Part shown: positions 24,772-34,549 of the stretch, one piece after another | How the letters are laid out: the number at the start of each line of letters is the position of its first letter | Numbering within the stretch: the first letter of the stretch is position 1 | NCBI GenBank assembly: GCA_964514105.1 | Contig: CAZEPJ010000027.1 | Location: 1-53,325 of the forward strand | Direction of reading: 5' to 3' | Length of the DNA: 53,325 nt | From: CAZEPJ01 sp964514105 | GTDB lineage: Bacteria > Desulfobacterota > Desulfocorpusculales > Desulfocorpusculum | Notes under the pieces: generated by a model | Databases searched by the model: none | The model's input: only the letters and a program-made list of their open reading frames with translations | What the model was told of the DNA's origin: nothing | Made by a program: the position numbers and the translations under genes

Positions 24772-26759
24772 GGCGTCCGCATTCCCTCCTTGAGACAGGT
24801 GATCCTCTCCATGACCCTCGGGAACAGATGGGTGTGGGTGTGGGGTAGGAACAGGGCGGCCATGTAATGGTCCATGAATGCCCGGCTCTCGCTCAGCTCA
24901 AAGTTGGTCATCATGCGGGCCACCCGTTCGGCATCGTCCAGCATGTCGTTGGACAGGGAGATGAGCCGGGCCCCCAGGAGGGATCCGTTCCCCACGAAGT
25001 GAAACCGATCCAGGGGGAGTTCCGGAAGCAGGCCGATGGTGATGGCATTCTCCACGTTGATGAAGCTTCCGAAGGCGCCTGCGATCATGACCCGGTCCAG
25101 GTCCTCGGGGCGCAGATCCACGCTCTCCAGGAGGGTCCAGCAGCCCGCGAACAGTGCCGCCTTGGCGCGCATCAGGTTGTCGATGTCTGCCTCGGTGATG
25201 ACGATGTCCTCGCCGATGTCCGCATCCCGGGCCCATGCCACCACGAACTCCATGCCGTCGCCCCCCCGGCGAACGCGGCTCGTGGGCAGCCCCGACTGGA
25301 ACTTTCCGTTCTGCCCGATGACGCACGACTCCAGGAGCTCCGCCACCATGTTGATGAGGCCGGAGCCGCAGATCCCCCGCGGTTTGACTCTCCCCACGGT
25401 GAGGAGGATGGGGTCCAGGCTGGCCGGGTCCATGCGGAAGTCCTCGATGGCGCCTGTGGTGGCCCGCATGCCGTGTCTCAGTCCGCCTCCTTCGAACGCC
25501 GGTCCCGCCGAACAGGAGGCCGTCACCATCCAGTCCGAGTTGCCCACGACGATCTCGCCGTTGGTCCCCACGTCGATGTACAGGGTCAGTTCCTTTCTCT
25601 GGAAGAACCCAGAGCCCAGCACCCCGGAGACGATGTCGCCGCCGACATAGCTCGAGACCGATGGAAAGGTGTACAGGTGGGCGTGCTCGCCCACATCCAA
25701 CCCCAGCAGCGTGGCCCGCACCGGCGGGACGAAGCCGGCCACGGGCACATAGGGGGCCTCCCGGATGTGCCTCGGGTCCAGGCCCACCAGGATATGGGTC
25801 ATGGTGGTGTTGCCCGCTGCTGTGACGTGGGAGACGCTGTCTATCCCCACACCGGCCTGGCGGATCAGGTCGTGAACGATGCCGTTGATGGTCCCTACCA
25901 CCGCCGCCTGGAGCTCCTCCAGGCCGCCCGGGCGAAGGCAGTGCACGATGCGGGTGATGACGTCATCGCCGTAGCGGATCTGGGCGTTGTAGTCCGAGCT
26001 CTCGGCCACGGTCTCTCCGGCGTTGAGGTCCAAGAGCTGTCCCCAGACGCTGGTGGTCCCCACATCCAGCACGATGGAGAAGTGATCGCCCGTGGTATCG
26101 CCAGGCTCCACGCGGATCAGCTTGGGCTTTCGCGGCGCCCTGAACCGATCCGCCTCCTGCCCGGTCGAGAACCGGGTATTGACGACAGTGGCGGTGACCT
26201 TCCAGTCGGCGCTGCGCAGGACCGATGGGAGCGTCCGGAGCGTCCGGAAGTCGGCCGAGATGTCGCCCACGTCGTGAGCCTTCTTCAGTCCCAGGAGCAG
26301 GCGGGACAGGTCGCTGCGATTGTCCTGGGCGCTCGGCGGGGGAAGCTCGACGTAGAGCTTTCTCAGGGCCGGGTTGAAGCGCCAGCCCACCGCCAGGCCC
26401 TCCAGTTCCTGGGTGCTGGAGAGCCGGCCCGCTGCCTGCCCGTCCCGCTGCCGGGACAGGGTGCCCCGGTCCAACTGAGACCCGGGCGGCACGTCCACGA
26501 GGAGATCTCCCAGGACGGTGGTCTGGCAGGCCTGCCTCTCGCCCCGATCATACGCCGCATCGCCCAGAAATGGGGTCCGCTGAGAAGACGACTCCCCCCG
26601 CACGATCCTCACCTTGCACTTGCCGCAGACACCCGCCCCCCCGCACGCCGCGTTGAGGAAGATCCCCGCTGCCATGGCCGCCCGAAGCAGGTTCTCCCCC
26701 CGTTGCACGGAGATCTCCACGCCCTCAGGTTCAAAGCGCACACGCAACGGTCGCTTCAT
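24768..26759 (-). CDS. acsV: Corrinoid activation ATPase (RACo/AcsV)
   Basis: 663 residues. The N-terminal [2Fe-2S] ferredoxin domain has Cys39, Cys45, Cys48 and Cys78 (CGGAGVCGKCKV, ACQT). The large C-terminal part is the ASKHA-type ATPase of reductive activators (DUF4445 type), with VLDVGTTSVWGQL, YIDVGTNGEI and MIAGAFGSFIN segments. RACo uses ATP to reduce inactive Co(II) in the corrinoid iron-sulfur protein. It is the first gene upstream of cooC and folD-acs. Length and domain order agree with characterised members (about 630-650). Confidence 0.95.
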   Translation of the reverse strand: MKRPLRVRFEPEGVEISVQRGENLLRAAMAAGIFLNAACGGAGVCGKCKVRIVRGESSSQRTPFLGDAAYDRGERQACQTTVLGDLLVDVPPGSQLDRGTLSRQRDGQAAGRLSSTQELEGLAVGWRFNPALRKLYVELPPPSAQDNRSDLSRLLLGLKKAHDVGDISADFRTLRTLPSVLRSADWKVTATVVNTRFSTGQEADRFRAPRKPKLIRVEPGDTTGDHFSIVLDVGTTSVWGQLLDLNAGETVAESSDYNAQIRYGDDVITRIVHCLRPGGLEELQAAVVGTINGIVHDLIRQAGVGIDSVSHVTAAGNTTMTHILVGLDPRHIREAPYVPVAGFVPPVRATLLGLDVGEHAHLYTFPSVSSYVGGDIVSGVLGSGFFQRKELTLYIDVGTNGEIVVGNSDWMVTASCSAGPAFEGGGLRHGMRATTGAIEDFRMDPASLDPILLTVGRVKPRGICGSGLINMVAELLESCVIGQNGKFQSGLPTSRVRRGGDGMEFVVAWARDADIGEDIVITEADIDNLMRAKAALFAGCWTLLESVDLRPEDLDRVMIAGAFGSFINVENAITIGLLPELPLDRFHFVGNGSLLGARLISLSNDMLDDAERVARMMTNFELSESRAFMDHYMAALFLPHTHTHLFPRVMERITCLKEGMRTP

Positions 26760-27000
26760 GGATCGCCCCCCTGTTGGCCTGTCGGCCCACGCAATCGGAG
26801 ACGAAGAGGAACCTATCCCGCCCCGGGCAACCCGTTCCAGATCCCGAGCGCACCCCCTGGCTTCAGGTCATGGGGCCCTGGCGGGCGACGCGCGCATTCT
26901 TCGGAAGTGGACGAATGGAGGCCTTGCGCCTGACGGGGGTGCTCTGGCAGATCATCCCGCGAACAAAACCCCTTCGAGATCTCCTCAATATAATTCGAGG

Positions 27001-27456
27001 TTACCGGGAGTCAGTGGCCCCTGTCAAGGGAGCGGGACCGGCGGACGCGGGCTCGAAGCGATACCCGCAGCGCCCTCCGGTCAGGGCGACGTCCACCAGA
27101 TCCCGTTCGTCTATGGGGAAGACCTTGCAGGCGGCCCAGCGGCACGTGTGGTAGCCGCGGCAGAGCCCCTCTTGGTCCAGCATGAGGCACCTGAAGATGA
27201 ACGCGCAACAGCGGCCGCACTGGCGGCACTCCCCCCTGCGCGCGGCGAGCTTCTCGGCCACATAGGACTTTTTGCCGTGCACGAGCCAGAAGCGCCTCAC
27301 CTTGCCCACGAAATGCAGGAGGAGCCGGAGGCCCCATTGGCCGGGCCCCCCACCCTGAAGCCGCCTGGCCAGCTCCATGGAGGGGAAGCCGCCGGCCGCA
27401 GATCCTCGGGGGGGAACCCCCGGGGGCGGGATCTGTCCCCACGGGGGAGGGTCCAT
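27001..27456 (-). CDS. YkgJ-like cysteine-cluster protein
   Basis: 151 residues. It contains CRQCGRCCAFIFRC followed by LCRGYHTCRWAACKVFP, the cysteine arrangement of the YkgJ/Fe-S (or zinc) chelating family. The ATG at 27456 has AAAGGAG 10 bases upstream. The basic N-terminal half (RLLLHFVGKVRRFWLVHGKK) may be a surface helix. It is upstream of acsV on the same strand but 241 bases away, so co-transcription is unsure. The exact role in this family is not established. Confidence 0.75.
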   Translation of the reverse strand: MDPPPWGQIPPPGVPPRGSAAGGFPSMELARRLQGGGPGQWGLRLLLHFVGKVRRFWLVHGKKSYVAEKLAARRGECRQCGRCCAFIFRCLMLDQEGLCRGYHTCRWAACKVFPIDERDLVDVALTGGRCGYRFEPASAGPAPLTGATDSR

Positions 27457-27708
27457 GGTTTGACACTCCTTTCCGGCTTCGGGGCCGTTCAACGGCCTCT
27501 ATTATTGACGGTTCCGGGGACGTGTCAAGGCCGGCGCGGTTGCGCGATCCGGGTCTTTGTGTTAGGAATGGGGAGACTTCCATCCCGGACCCGGGGGCCC
27601 TCGCCGTTCGTGCGGGCGGCCGTCGGGGGAGACCGGATGGGGCAGATCCAGGGGCGGGCGAGGCCTGCCCGTTGGCCCAGGCGCTTTGGGTGGGCAGGAG
27701 GAAGAGCG

Positions 27709-28176
27709 ATGAAACAGGGGAGGATCTTCCTGATGGCGTTGCTCGCCGTTGGACTGGCGTCCTGCGGGGTCTCCGAGTCGGACTACCAGAAGGTGGCATC
27801 CGAGCGGGACGACCTCCAAGAGCAGCTCAATTCAATGCAAAAAGAGTCCAACTCCCTCAAGGAGCGGGTCGCCTCCCTCCAGGGAGACAACAGGGCCCTG
27901 GGAGAGCAGCTGGAGAAGCTGAAGGGCGAGCTGGCCAAGGCCCAGCGGGAGGCCTCGGCCAAGGCGGTGGCCAAGAAGGAACCCCCCGAGTCCAAGACCT
28001 CCCCAAAGCGGGAGCCAACGCCCGCCAAGGGGCGCACCTACGAGGTCCAGCGGGGGGACAACCTCTGGACCATCTCCAAGAAGACAGGTGTCCCCATCGA
28101 CACCCTCAAAAAGCTGAACAACGTCAGCCCCAACCAGCGCCTTCAGGTGGGACAGAAGATCAAGCTGGCGCCCTGA
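27709..28176 (+). CDS. LysM-domain lipoprotein with coiled coil
   Basis: 155 residues. A lipoprotein signal peptide (MKQGRIFLMALLAVGLASC) gives a lipobox cysteine at residue 19. Residues about 25-95 form a charged coiled coil rich in E, L, K and Q. After a lysine/proline linker, one LysM domain (TYEVQRGDNLWTISKKTGVP to the end) should bind peptidoglycan. The start has AGGAGGA 6 bases upstream. It stands alone on the plus strand. It probably tethers the outer (or inner) membrane to the wall; this is inferred. Confidence 0.9.
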   Translation: MKQGRIFLMALLAVGLASCGVSESDYQKVASERDDLQEQLNSMQKESNSLKERVASLQGDNRALGEQLEKLKGELAKAQREASAKAVAKKEPPESKTSPKREPTPAKGRTYEVQRGDNLWTISKKTGVPIDTLKKLNNVSPNQRLQVGQKIKLAP

Positions 28177-28235
28177 AGCCGCCGCTTTTCCCATTGCAGC
28201 GACCCCGCACGCGCACGGGAGCCGGCTGCGGGGCC

Positions 28236-28262
28236 GGGGGCAAAGGGCGTTGCCTTGCCCCC
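28236..28262 (+). terminator. Possible terminator hairpin after the LysM lipoprotein gene
   Basis: GGGGGCAA (28236-28243) pairs with TTGCCCCC (28255-28262), with two more G-C pairs above a bulge. No T-tract follows, so an intrinsic terminator is uncertain. Confidence 0.35.
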
Positions 28263-28420
28263 ACCGCCCGGAGCGCCAGACGCCGTTGCTTGGTCTGCGG
28301 GCCGGGAAACCCGAGCACATGGTCCATAAAGGCGCGTGGGCCGCGTGCTCGGGCAGAGGCCGCGCCTGCGCGCGTGGGCCCACGACAGGGGACGACTTCC
28401 CCGCGGTGCGGTGGCAGGAT

Positions 28421-28726
28421 TCAAGGGGAGGGGATCTCGGGGGGAAGGTACTCGACCTGGTACAGGGAGTTGCGGGTCTTGATGAGGAGGCGCGAGCCCT
28501 GGGCCGTGACCTCCCGGACCGGACTGGTCCTGAGGACCACTCCCTGGTGAAGCTGGACCATGTAAGGATGTCCTGCCCAAGGGGGGGTGTGCTCCCAGCC
28601 GATAAGGCTTCCCTTTCTCTCCTCGGGCGCCAGTCCGTCGAGCTTGGTGAGGGCGATCCTGCGCCCCGGACCCTCCTCGGTCCTCATCAGGGTGGCGGGT
28701 TTGAACGCGGGGATGCCGTGGCTCAT
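28421..28726 (-). CDS. Small hypothetical protein
   Basis: 101 residues from ATG 28726 (MSHGIPAFKPATLMRTEEG). I do not recognise the family. It is soluble and mixed alpha/beta in appearance, and ends with LLIKTRNSLYQVEYLPP, which looks like a small beta-barrel closing strand. The upstream extension of the frame is rejected because it is arginine-rich and lacks a ribosome site. It follows the adenylate cyclase gene on the same strand, 240 bases away. Confidence 0.55.
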   Translation of the reverse strand: MSHGIPAFKPATLMRTEEGPGRRIALTKLDGLAPEERKGSLIGWEHTPPWAGHPYMVQLHQGVVLRTSPVREVTAQGSRLLIKTRNSLYQVEYLPPEIPSP

Positions 28727-28966
28727 GGGCTCATCCTTGGATCGTCGTTCCTCGTTGGAACGGTATGCTAGCAATTCCCATTCCACGCCCCCACGGCACC
28801 CCCTGCCAAACGCCTTCACCGCCCTCAGTGAATCGGAATGTAAAGGGAATTCCCCCCCGCACCAAGGGGCCGCCCCACCACCCCCGGCGGCCCGATGCCA
28901 AGAGCCTGACGGGCTCGGAGGCCTCTTTGACGGCCCTGGGTGGGCGCATGTGCCCGGTGTCCGGCG

Positions 28967-31849
28967 TCACTTCTCGGGGCTCACCCAGACGCCGTCCCAG
29001 TCCGGGGGGGGCGGGTTGTCCTGGAAGTAGCGGCACCGCCCCAGGAACACCCTGCACAAGGCACTGGTCTCGGCGCCCCGGCTGAAGGCCTCTGCCGCGC
29101 TCCCGAACTCGCACCGACGGTACAGGGCGAGGCCTCTGGAGAACAGGGAGTGGGCCGGGGGTGGGGCGGAACCCGACTCCCCCACCAGTTCGAAGACCTC
29201 GATGGGCTTCCTGCGCCCCTTGACCACTACCAGGTCCACCAGCCTGGTGGCGAAGCGATCCTGGATTTCCCGGTGGGTCGAGTCGCTCAGGAGGATATCT
29301 GTGCCGTACTGCTTGGTGAGGCTCTCCAGTCGCGAGGCGATGTTCACCCCGTCGCCCACCACCGTGAAGTCCATGCGTCTCTCCGAGCCGATATTCCCCG
29401 ACACCACTTCGGCGGTGCACAGCCCCATGCCCACCTGAATGGGGCCCAAGCCCATCTCCCGCCTCCGGGCGTTGAAGGCCAACAGGGCCGACCGCATCTG
29501 TAGGGCGGCCTTGACAGCGCGCTCCGTGTCGTCCGGGCGGGCGTACGGGACGCCGAATACGGCCATGAGGGCGTCGCCGATGTACTTGTCCAGCACACCG
29601 CCATGCTCGAAGATGACGTCCACCATCATGCCAAAGTAGTGGTTCAGGAACTCCACCGTCTGCTCCGCGGTCAGGTTTTCGGCAATCCCCGTGAAGCCCC
29701 GGATATCGGAGAACAGGACCGTGGCCTTGCTCCGGCTCCCCCCCAGAGCCGCCCGGCTCGGATCCTCGATGAGGCGCTCCACGATGTCCTTGGCCATGTA
29801 CCGGATCATGGTGCCCTTCATGCGTTTCTCCAAGGTGATGTCCTCGAAGACCAGGACCGCACCCCGGCGCTCCCCCTTGTGATCCACCAGCGGCACAAAG
29901 TTGAGGTTGACGGTGTGCTCCTTTCCCGATGGCAGCGCCAGCCGTACGTCGTACTCCACCACGGCGGCCTGCCCCTCGAACACACGCTCCACCAACCCCG
30001 TCAACGGCTCGTTGCCGGGGCCCACCAGGCTCCGGAAGTCCCGCTTCACCAAATCGCCACCCCACGGCTGAAAGAGCTCCCGGGCGGCCTTGTTGGCCGT
30101 GGTCACGCGGCGTTCGGCGTCCAGCGTGAGGATGCCGTTGGTGATGCTGTCCTGGACGCTGGCCAGGTAGTTCCGCATGTTCACCGTGCGCTCGTAGAGC
30201 TGGGCGTTCTCCAGGGCCACGCCGATCTGTGACGAGAAGGCCTTGAGCATCTCCTCGTCCTCCTGGCTGAACTCCCCCCCCCGTTTGTTCACGGCCTGGG
30301 TCACCCCGATGACCTCCCCCTCGCGGTTGCGAATGGGCACGCACAGGACCGACTTGGTGCGAAAGCCCGTCCTGCGGTCCACTTGGGGGTTGAAGCGCGG
30401 GTCGTCGTAGGCCTCCCGGATGTTGATGGACTCCCCCGTCTGCGCCACGTGGCCGGCCAGCCCCAGGGACATGGGGAAGCGGATTTCCTCCACTTCGGCT
30501 CCTTGGGCCACCTTGGACCACAGCTCCCGGGTCTCCCGGTCCACGAGGAACAGGGAGCTTCGCTCGGCTTGCAGGATCTGGGAGATCTTCTCCACGATCT
30601 TGATGATGAGGGCATCCAGGTCCAGAATCTGGGCCACCGACTGGGCCACGTCCAGAAGGATGGCCATCCGCTCGTGGTTGGCCACCAGTTTCTGATACAG
30701 ATGGAAGTTCTCCACCGTGATGGCCGTCTGATACGCGAAGGCCCTGAAGTGGGCTTCATCGGCCGCGTCGAACGCCTCCACCCCCTTCTTGTTGATGACC
30801 TGTATCACCCCCACGGTCTCGCCCTGCAGGTTCTTGACGGGGCCGCACAGGATGCCTTTGGTCCTGTAGCCCGTGCGCCGATCGGATGTGTCGTCGAACC
30901 GGGGGTCCGCGTAGGCATCCGGGATGTTTAGAAACCGGCCGGTCTGGGCCACCCAGCCTGCGATCCCCTGCCCCACCGGAATGCGGATCTCCCGGTTGTG
31001 GAGGCCATGGGCCACCTTGGACCAGAGCTCCCCGGTGAAGCGGTCCAGGAGAAAGAGGGTGGCCCGATCGGCGTTCATCACCTGGGAGGCCGTGGAGACC
31101 ACCCGCTCGATGAGGCCCTCGATCCCCGCCCGGAGGTTCAGGATCTCGGACATGTCCAGGTAGTTGAAGAGGCTTTCCAGGGACTTCTCTGTGCGCCGGC
31201 CCTTGAGGACCGTCTCTTGGAAGGCTAGGTTGGTGCGTCGCAGCCGTTGCGAGACCAGGTCGAGGAAATTCTTGGTCACCGTCGGGGCGACCTGGTAGAT
31301 GGTCTCCAGATCGGCGTACCGGACCTTCAGGAGCTCTGAGTCCTCCAATGCCCGCACCGAGGCCGAACGGCGTCCGCCGGCGAAGTATCCCATCTCCCCG
31401 ATGCACTCTCCGGGCTCCACGTGGGAAAGGGGGATCTCCTCGCCGAACTCCCCCCGTCGCACGACCACCGCCCGGCCCCCCACGAGCACGAAAAAGCAGT
31501 CCCCCGACACGTCCTGGGTGATGAACTCCTCCCCGGCGGTCACGCTCACCTCCGAGACCAGATCCCGGATCTTGACCAGCTCGCCGAGGCTGATACCGGA
31601 GAAGATGGCGCACCCCAAGAGGCGATCGAGCCGCTGCTGAAAGATGGCCGAGCGAAGGTCATCGGGGGTGACGACCTGCTCCTCCAGCAGGAGCTCGCCC
31701 AACCGCTTCCTGCTGGCCAGATGGGTGGTCAGCTCCCGCTGCCTGGCCAGGGCCTCCTGGATGACCTCGGGGGGGCATCCGAGATACTCGCCGAGCCGCT
31801 TGCCCGTCTTTCCATCCCGCTCGTCCATTGGAGAACCCTCGGACGCCAT
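28967..31849 (-). CDS. Class III adenylate/guanylate cyclase with cNMP-binding, two GAF and one PAS domain
   Basis: 960 residues. The order is: a short N-terminal region, a cyclic-nucleotide-binding-like domain near 85-215 (GEEFITQDVSGDCFFVLVGG core), GAF 1 near 235-385, GAF 2 near 410-560, PAS near 575-690, and the class III cyclase catalytic domain near 705-890. The catalytic metal residues are in VLFSDIRGFT and DKYIGDALMAVFG, and a later segment reads IGSERRMDFTVVGDGVN. It makes cAMP (or cGMP) in response to ligands bound by the sensor domains; the substrate cannot be fixed by eye. An alternative ATG at 31828 has GAGGG 7 bases upstream. It lies 18 bases after the YhhN-like gene. The two GAF domains are clear internal duplicates. 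Confidence 0.93.
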   Translation of the reverse strand: MASEGSPMDERDGKTGKRLGEYLGCPPEVIQEALARQRELTTHLASRKRLGELLLEEQVVTPDDLRSAIFQQRLDRLLGCAIFSGISLGELVKIRDLVSEVSVTAGEEFITQDVSGDCFFVLVGGRAVVVRRGEFGEEIPLSHVEPGECIGEMGYFAGGRRSASVRALEDSELLKVRYADLETIYQVAPTVTKNFLDLVSQRLRRTNLAFQETVLKGRRTEKSLESLFNYLDMSEILNLRAGIEGLIERVVSTASQVMNADRATLFLLDRFTGELWSKVAHGLHNREIRIPVGQGIAGWVAQTGRFLNIPDAYADPRFDDTSDRRTGYRTKGILCGPVKNLQGETVGVIQVINKKGVEAFDAADEAHFRAFAYQTAITVENFHLYQKLVANHERMAILLDVAQSVAQILDLDALIIKIVEKISQILQAERSSLFLVDRETRELWSKVAQGAEVEEIRFPMSLGLAGHVAQTGESINIREAYDDPRFNPQVDRRTGFRTKSVLCVPIRNREGEVIGVTQAVNKRGGEFSQEDEEMLKAFSSQIGVALENAQLYERTVNMRNYLASVQDSITNGILTLDAERRVTTANKAARELFQPWGGDLVKRDFRSLVGPGNEPLTGLVERVFEGQAAVVEYDVRLALPSGKEHTVNLNFVPLVDHKGERRGAVLVFEDITLEKRMKGTMIRYMAKDIVERLIEDPSRAALGGSRSKATVLFSDIRGFTGIAENLTAEQTVEFLNHYFGMMVDVIFEHGGVLDKYIGDALMAVFGVPYARPDDTERAVKAALQMRSALLAFNARRREMGLGPIQVGMGLCTAEVVSGNIGSERRMDFTVVGDGVNIASRLESLTKQYGTDILLSDSTHREIQDRFATRLVDLVVVKGRRKPIEVFELVGESGSAPPPAHSLFSRGLALYRRCEFGSAAEAFSRGAETSALCRVFLGRCRYFQDNPPPPDWDGVWVSPEK

Positions 31850-31867
31850 CCGGTCCCGCCCCAGCCC

Positions 31868-32518
31868 TTACAGCCTGCCCACGGAGAACGCCAGGAGGAA
31901 CTGCCCCGCGTAATACAGAGGAAGCCCCACGAGCCTGTTGAGGAAGGCCGATTGGACGAAGCGCTCCCGGGCCACGAAGAGGTCAGAGAGATAGAAGCTG
32001 AGGGCGCCTGCCGCGACCAGGATCCGCCCGGCCGGCTTCAGCCCCCCTTCCCCCAGGACGGACAGGGCCCCGGCGACCATGAGCGTGATGATCACCACGT
32101 AGGCGAGGACCGGGCCCTTCATGGGGCCCAGGTGGGGCCACAGCCAGCGAACGACCCAGCCGCTCCCAAGGGCCGCCGCAGGGGCCCCCGCCCAGGTCCA
32201 TGCATTGGGCTGGGCTGCGTGGAAGAACGCGAGGACGTAGCAGACGTGCCCCAGGAGAAAGGCGATGAGGCCCCACAGGAACGCCCGGGGTTGGGGCAGT
32301 GCCAGGAGCACGTCCCCGCCCAGGCAGAACACCAACCCCACGAGCACAAGCGGGAAGAACGCCGAAGGGGGATGGATCTGGATGGCGGCGGCCAGGATGA
32401 AGAGGCAGGAAAGGGGCGTCTTGGTCAGCAGGACGCCCCACGAACGTCCCCGCCTCTCGAATCCAAGGAGTGCGGCCAGAAGAACCACGGCCACGGCGAC
32501 GAGGAGTTCATCCCGCAT
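31868..32518 (-). CDS. YhhN/TMEM86-family membrane protein (lysoplasmalogenase-like)
   Basis: 216 residues with about seven or eight hydrophobic segments. The family's conserved residues appear in VFCLGGDVLLALP and in SFYLSDLFVARERF. Characterised members hydrolyse the vinyl-ether bond of lysoplasmalogens. Plasmalogens occur in many anaerobic bacteria, so the role is plausible. No signal peptide apart from the first membrane helix. It is probably co-transcribed with the adenylate cyclase, 18 bases downstream. Confidence 0.85.
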   Translation of the reverse strand: MRDELLVAVAVVLLAALLGFERRGRSWGVLLTKTPLSCLFILAAAIQIHPPSAFFPLVLVGLVFCLGGDVLLALPQPRAFLWGLIAFLLGHVCYVLAFFHAAQPNAWTWAGAPAAALGSGWVVRWLWPHLGPMKGPVLAYVVIITLMVAGALSVLGEGGLKPAGRILVAAGALSFYLSDLFVARERFVQSAFLNRLVGLPLYYAGQFLLAFSVGRL

Positions 32519-32769
32519 CGCTTCTCAACCCACGGGCGTGTCCCATGTCCTGGATCCGCCGGCGCCCACACGCGTTCCCCAGTCCGACTGAAGAGTATCC
32601 GTGGTGGCTCGAAGAGTCAAACGAAAAGTTCGCGGGGCCTCAAACCGCCGGATCCCCAGGGGGCAGGAAGGGCGGCCCCGAGATCGTCCCCGGGGCCGCC
32701 GGCTCGATGAATGCGCCCTCGAGGGGCGCCTCTGGGTGGGGTATGGGACGGGACACCCTCCCTTTTCGT

Positions 32770-32928
32770 TCACCAGCGGTCATGACCGCCGTGGGGATGG
32801 CCGTGGTATCCGTATCCCCCGTGGTGGTGCCCATGGTGATGCCACCAGAAATGATGACACCCGGCGGGCACCCAAAGGAGCCCCAACGCGGCCAGTGCCA
32901 TCAGCATCCTTCTCGCCCTCAACGTCAT
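32770..32928 (-). CDS. Very small histidine/glycine-rich lipoprotein
   Basis: 52 residues. It begins MTLRARRMLMALAALGLLWV, a positively charged and hydrophobic signal sequence, followed by a PAGC lipobox (Cys24). The mature part is only 29 residues and is dominated by histidine, glycine, tyrosine and tryptophan (CHHFWWHHHGHHHGGYGYHG), with about 12 histidines. A GAGGAGGGG ribosome site precedes the ATG. It is expected to be a surface or periplasmic metal-binding peptide, perhaps for nickel or zinc. That would suit an organism with nickel CODH/ACS, but there is no direct link. It is alone between dinB and the YhhN-like gene. Confidence 0.65.
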   Translation of the reverse strand: MTLRARRMLMALAALGLLWVPAGCHHFWWHHHGHHHGGYGYHGHPHGGHDRW

Positions 32929-33185
32929 CCCCTCCTCTCCATCCCAACGCCTCGTTTCCCCGCCGGCGACGTCCCATCGGCCCTCATGGGGCCCGCGGGG
33001 TCGCTCTGAGCGATTCGACGCCGGAGACGAAGGGGGGATTACCCCTCGCGGTCATACCTTCCTGTCCCTGATCACGCGGCCCACGGCCTTGAAGACGCCG
33101 CTCCATGGGACGGCCATGCACTTCGCGGCGCGCGGCCGCGGACCGGAGGCCCCGTGCCGCCCTCACCTGCTTTCATCCCGCCTTT

Positions 33186-34361
33186 TCATCCCTCCAGGAG
33201 GGTCCCGGGGCGAATGGCTCCCTCCCCGAACCTCTCCTGAATCCGGTCCAGGGCCCGGTTGAGCCGCCCCTGTCTCTGGGATCCCTGATCCTCCCCGAAC
33301 AGGGAGGGCTGCCTTTGTCCCCCCGCTGTCTCCAGGTTGGACAGGGAGACCCCCAGGAGCCGGACGGGCCGCTGGCCGGCGGCCGTCTTCTCCAGGAGCC
33401 CGCAACAGCAACGGAAGATCTCCCCCCCGTCATCCACTCCTCGAGGGAGGGTGGTGGCTCGGGTGATGAGCGAGAAGTCCGCGTACCTGACCTTGAGGGT
33501 GACCGTGCGCCCTCGAACCCCCTTGCGCCGCAGGCGACGAGCCGCCGCCATGGCCAGCGCCAGGAGTTCCCGCCGGATGGCATCTCCGTCCGCTAGGTCC
33601 TCGGAAAAGGTCTCCTCCCTGCCCACGGACTTGACCTCCCGGGTGACCTCCACCGGGCGCGGGTCCACCCCCATGGAGAGTTGGTGCAGATGCACCCCGT
33701 GCTTGCCGAATCGCGCCTCCAGCCGCTCCGCCGGGATGCGGCCCAGGTCTCCGATGGTGCGAACACCCAGGGCCTCAAGGGCCCTCTGGGTGGCGGCCCC
33801 CACGCCCCAGAGCCTGCCGATGGGGAGCGGTGCCAGGAACGCCGACACGCCCTCCGGGGGCACAACGGTGAGCCCATCGGGTTTCTGCAGGTCGGATGCG
33901 ATCTTGGCCACGAACTTGGTGGGGGCCACCCCGGCGGACACCGTGAGCCCGGTCTCGGCCCTCACCATCTCCTTGATGCGCCCGGCGATCTCCCGGCCCT
34001 CCCCGAACAATCTGGCCGATCCCGTGACGTCCAGGAACGCCTCGTCGATGGAGACCGGCTCCACCAGCGGTGTGAAGCGCTCGAAGATCCCGAAGATCTC
34101 CTCGGAGACCTCCTGGTATCGGGCCATCCTCACGGGCAGGACCACGGCCCCGGGGCACAGGCGAAGGGCCTTGGACATGGCCTGGGCCGAGCGCACCCCC
34201 CAGGCCCGGGCCTCATACGAGGCCGAGCAGACCACCCCCCGGGCCCTGGACCCCCCCACGATGACGGGCCTTCCTCGCAACCCGGGCTCGTCGCGAACCT
34301 CAACGGATGCGTAGAAGGCGTCCATATCCAGGTGGATGATCTGCGGCGTCGACTCCGGCAT
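33186..34361 (-). CDS. dinB: DNA polymerase IV (Y-family)
   Basis: 391 residues. The catalytic motifs are HLDMDAFYASVE at the N-terminus and SIDEAFLDVTGS near residue 105. The thumb helix-hairpin-helix follows (LWGVGAATQRALEALGVRTIGDLG) and then the little-finger domain. A beta-clamp-binding QPSLFGE motif is at about 355, rather than at the extreme end. It performs error-prone translesion synthesis. It stands alone, 188 bases after the flavin reductase gene, and no LexA box was recognised. Confidence 0.95.
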   Translation of the reverse strand: MPESTPQIIHLDMDAFYASVEVRDEPGLRGRPVIVGGSRARGVVCSASYEARAWGVRSAQAMSKALRLCPGAVVLPVRMARYQEVSEEIFGIFERFTPLVEPVSIDEAFLDVTGSARLFGEGREIAGRIKEMVRAETGLTVSAGVAPTKFVAKIASDLQKPDGLTVVPPEGVSAFLAPLPIGRLWGVGAATQRALEALGVRTIGDLGRIPAERLEARFGKHGVHLHQLSMGVDPRPVEVTREVKSVGREETFSEDLADGDAIRRELLALAMAAARRLRRKGVRGRTVTLKVRYADFSLITRATTLPRGVDDGGEIFRCCCGLLEKTAAGQRPVRLLGVSLSNLETAGGQRQPSLFGEDQGSQRQGRLNRALDRIQERFGEGAIRPGTLLEG

Positions 34362-34549
34362 GGGTCCCCCGGAAGCCCCTTTTCGTCCCTGTCACCGCCC
34401 CGGGAGCCAGCGCCCTCATCCCGGCCACTCGGACGCGGCCCTGGGCACGGCGTCCCCCCCTCCAAGTCGCGGCGGGCGCAGGGCCGGCCCGCCGGCGGCC
34501 TCCCCCTATTGGTCCAGGACGGGGATGTCAAGCCAATGGCTGGGCCAGG

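Noticed and set aside
24867..26933. Plus-strand 688-codon frame opposite acsV
   Set aside because: Antisense shadow of a well-supported gene, with no domain signal.
26950..27000. Possible promoter (TATATT) in front of acsV
   Set aside because: No credible -35 at proper spacing; too weak to list.
32984..33166. Small ORFs between dinB and the histidine-rich lipoprotein gene
   Set aside because: They are arginine/proline-rich, lack ribosome sites and show no recognisable features.
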